NCBI GenBank assembly: GCA_028819845.1
Contig: JAPPKS010000027.1
Span: 62,001-126,000 of the forward strand
Length of the DNA: 64,000 nt
Reading direction: 5' to 3'
From: Candidatus Poribacteria bacterium
GTDB lineage: Bacteria > Poribacteria > WGA-4E > PCPOR2b
Shown: piece after piece, positions 63,720 through 64,000 of the stretch
Position numbering within the stretch: the first letter of the stretch is position 1
Layout of the letters: each line of letters begins with the position of its first letter
Made by a program: the position numbers and the translations under genes
Notes under the pieces: model-generated
What the model saw: the letters and a program-made list of their open reading frames with translations, nothing else
Told to the model about the DNA's origin: nothing
Database searches by the model: none

Positions 63720-64000
63720 ATGAACACCAGGAGAATATTAAGATCGATGAACAACAGCATTTGCCGCATTATTATTGGAATAATCCTTTTTGCTACATTT
63801 GATGCTCGCGCTGAAGAGACAAGTATGTGGGGGTTCACACCGTCTCGAAATCTGGTATCGGACGAGACGAATTTGCCGGAAAAGTGGGATCCCGAGACCG
63901 GGTTAAACATCAAGTGGCGGGCGTCTCTCGGCTCACAAACCTATGCGGGACCTATTCTCATCGGCGGCAAGGTGTTCGTCGGAACGAACAACCAAGGATT
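63720..64000 (+). CDS. Secreted PQQ-type propeller protein, cut by window end
   Basis: At least 93 codons, open to the end of the window. A signal peptide (hydrophobic core ICRIIIGIILFATF, likely cleaved after ARA) is followed by SMWGFTPSRNLVSDETNLPEKWD and NIKWRASLGSQTYAGPILIGGKVFVGTNNQG, the first strands of a PQQ-like propeller as in the gene just upstream. The start could be ATG 63714, 63720 or 63747; AGGAG at 63729-63733 favours 63747 with a long 13-base spacing, while the earlier ATGs give a better charged signal-peptide start. Confidence 0.75.
   Translation, partial: MNTRRILRSMNNSICRIIIGIILFATFDARAEETSMWGFTPSRNLVSDETNLPEKWDPETGLNIKWRASLGSQTYAGPILIGGKVFVGTNNQG

Overview
The window looks like chromosomal DNA of an uncultured Gram-negative bacterium, most likely Candidatus Poribacteria or a close relative (inference; no rRNA or other phylogenetic marker is present). 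Supporting signs are the secreted protein at 277-1872 with TIG repeats, dockerin-type repeats and a C-terminal sorting-like domain starting LLPNYPNPFNPETWIPY; the mix of a phytanoyl-CoA dioxygenase-like protein, Gfo/Idh/MocA oxidoreductases, PQQ-type propellers and NHL repeats; ECF sigma factors fused to carboxypeptidase-regulatory-like repeats; lipoproteins and outer-membrane barrels; and frequent TTG starts with good Shine-Dalgarno (SD) sequences. No tRNA, rRNA, insertion sequence or CRISPR array was seen.

Layout. 1-4.1 kb: a secreted multidomain protein flanked by decayed copies of its own ends, then (minus strand) a short Rad50-like zinc-hook ATPase with a 69-aa upstream companion. 4.3-8.3 kb: a riboflavin operon with sigma70 promoter, FMN riboswitch, intrinsic terminator and ribD-ribE-ribBA-ribH. 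8.3-12 kb: hisH, a membrane sensor kinase and a sigma54-type response regulator. 12-19 kb (minus): a GH42-like protein, a PhyH-family oxygenase, mannose-6-phosphate isomerase, bioD, an MFS exporter and a family-4 uracil-DNA glycosylase. 19.3-23.7 kb: an outer-membrane barrel, two tandem ABC-type binding lipoproteins and a methyltransferase.

24-38.4 kb is the most unusual part. Three paralogous genes each encode a complete ECF sigma factor, then one transmembrane segment, then a large extracytoplasmic region. Two end in a thioredoxin-fold domain that lacks the CxxC motif; one ends in a C-type-lectin-like domain. Upstream of each is the same motif, T6-N11-AAC-N18-GTCTA, and inside each, exactly at codon 196 between sigma factor and membrane segment, lies AGGAGG-N7-ATG. 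The sequence therefore suggests membrane-tethered, possibly self-regulated sigma factors that may also make a sensor-only protein from an internal start. A sensor-only lectin paralogue with its own signal sequence (32821-34062) and an unknown membrane-anchored protein (31115-32581) lie between them.

38.4-44.3 kb (minus): a deoxyribosyltransferase-like protein, class III aminotransferase, nucleoside phosphorylase, glycosidase-like protein and hflX. 44.4-49.3 kb: a SWIM zinc-finger protein, a PQQ/SH3/TolB mosaic lipoprotein and an NHL-repeat protein with a barrel-like C-terminus. 49.5-55 kb: a mixed-type succinate dehydrogenase/fumarate reductase locus with one flavoprotein, two different iron-sulfur subunits, a b558-type cytochrome and a CCG-domain protein. 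55-64 kb: two Gfo/Idh/MocA oxidoreductases, a TPR lipoprotein, an inositol-monophosphatase-family protein, a HAD-like protein and two PQQ-type propeller proteins, the last cut by the window end.
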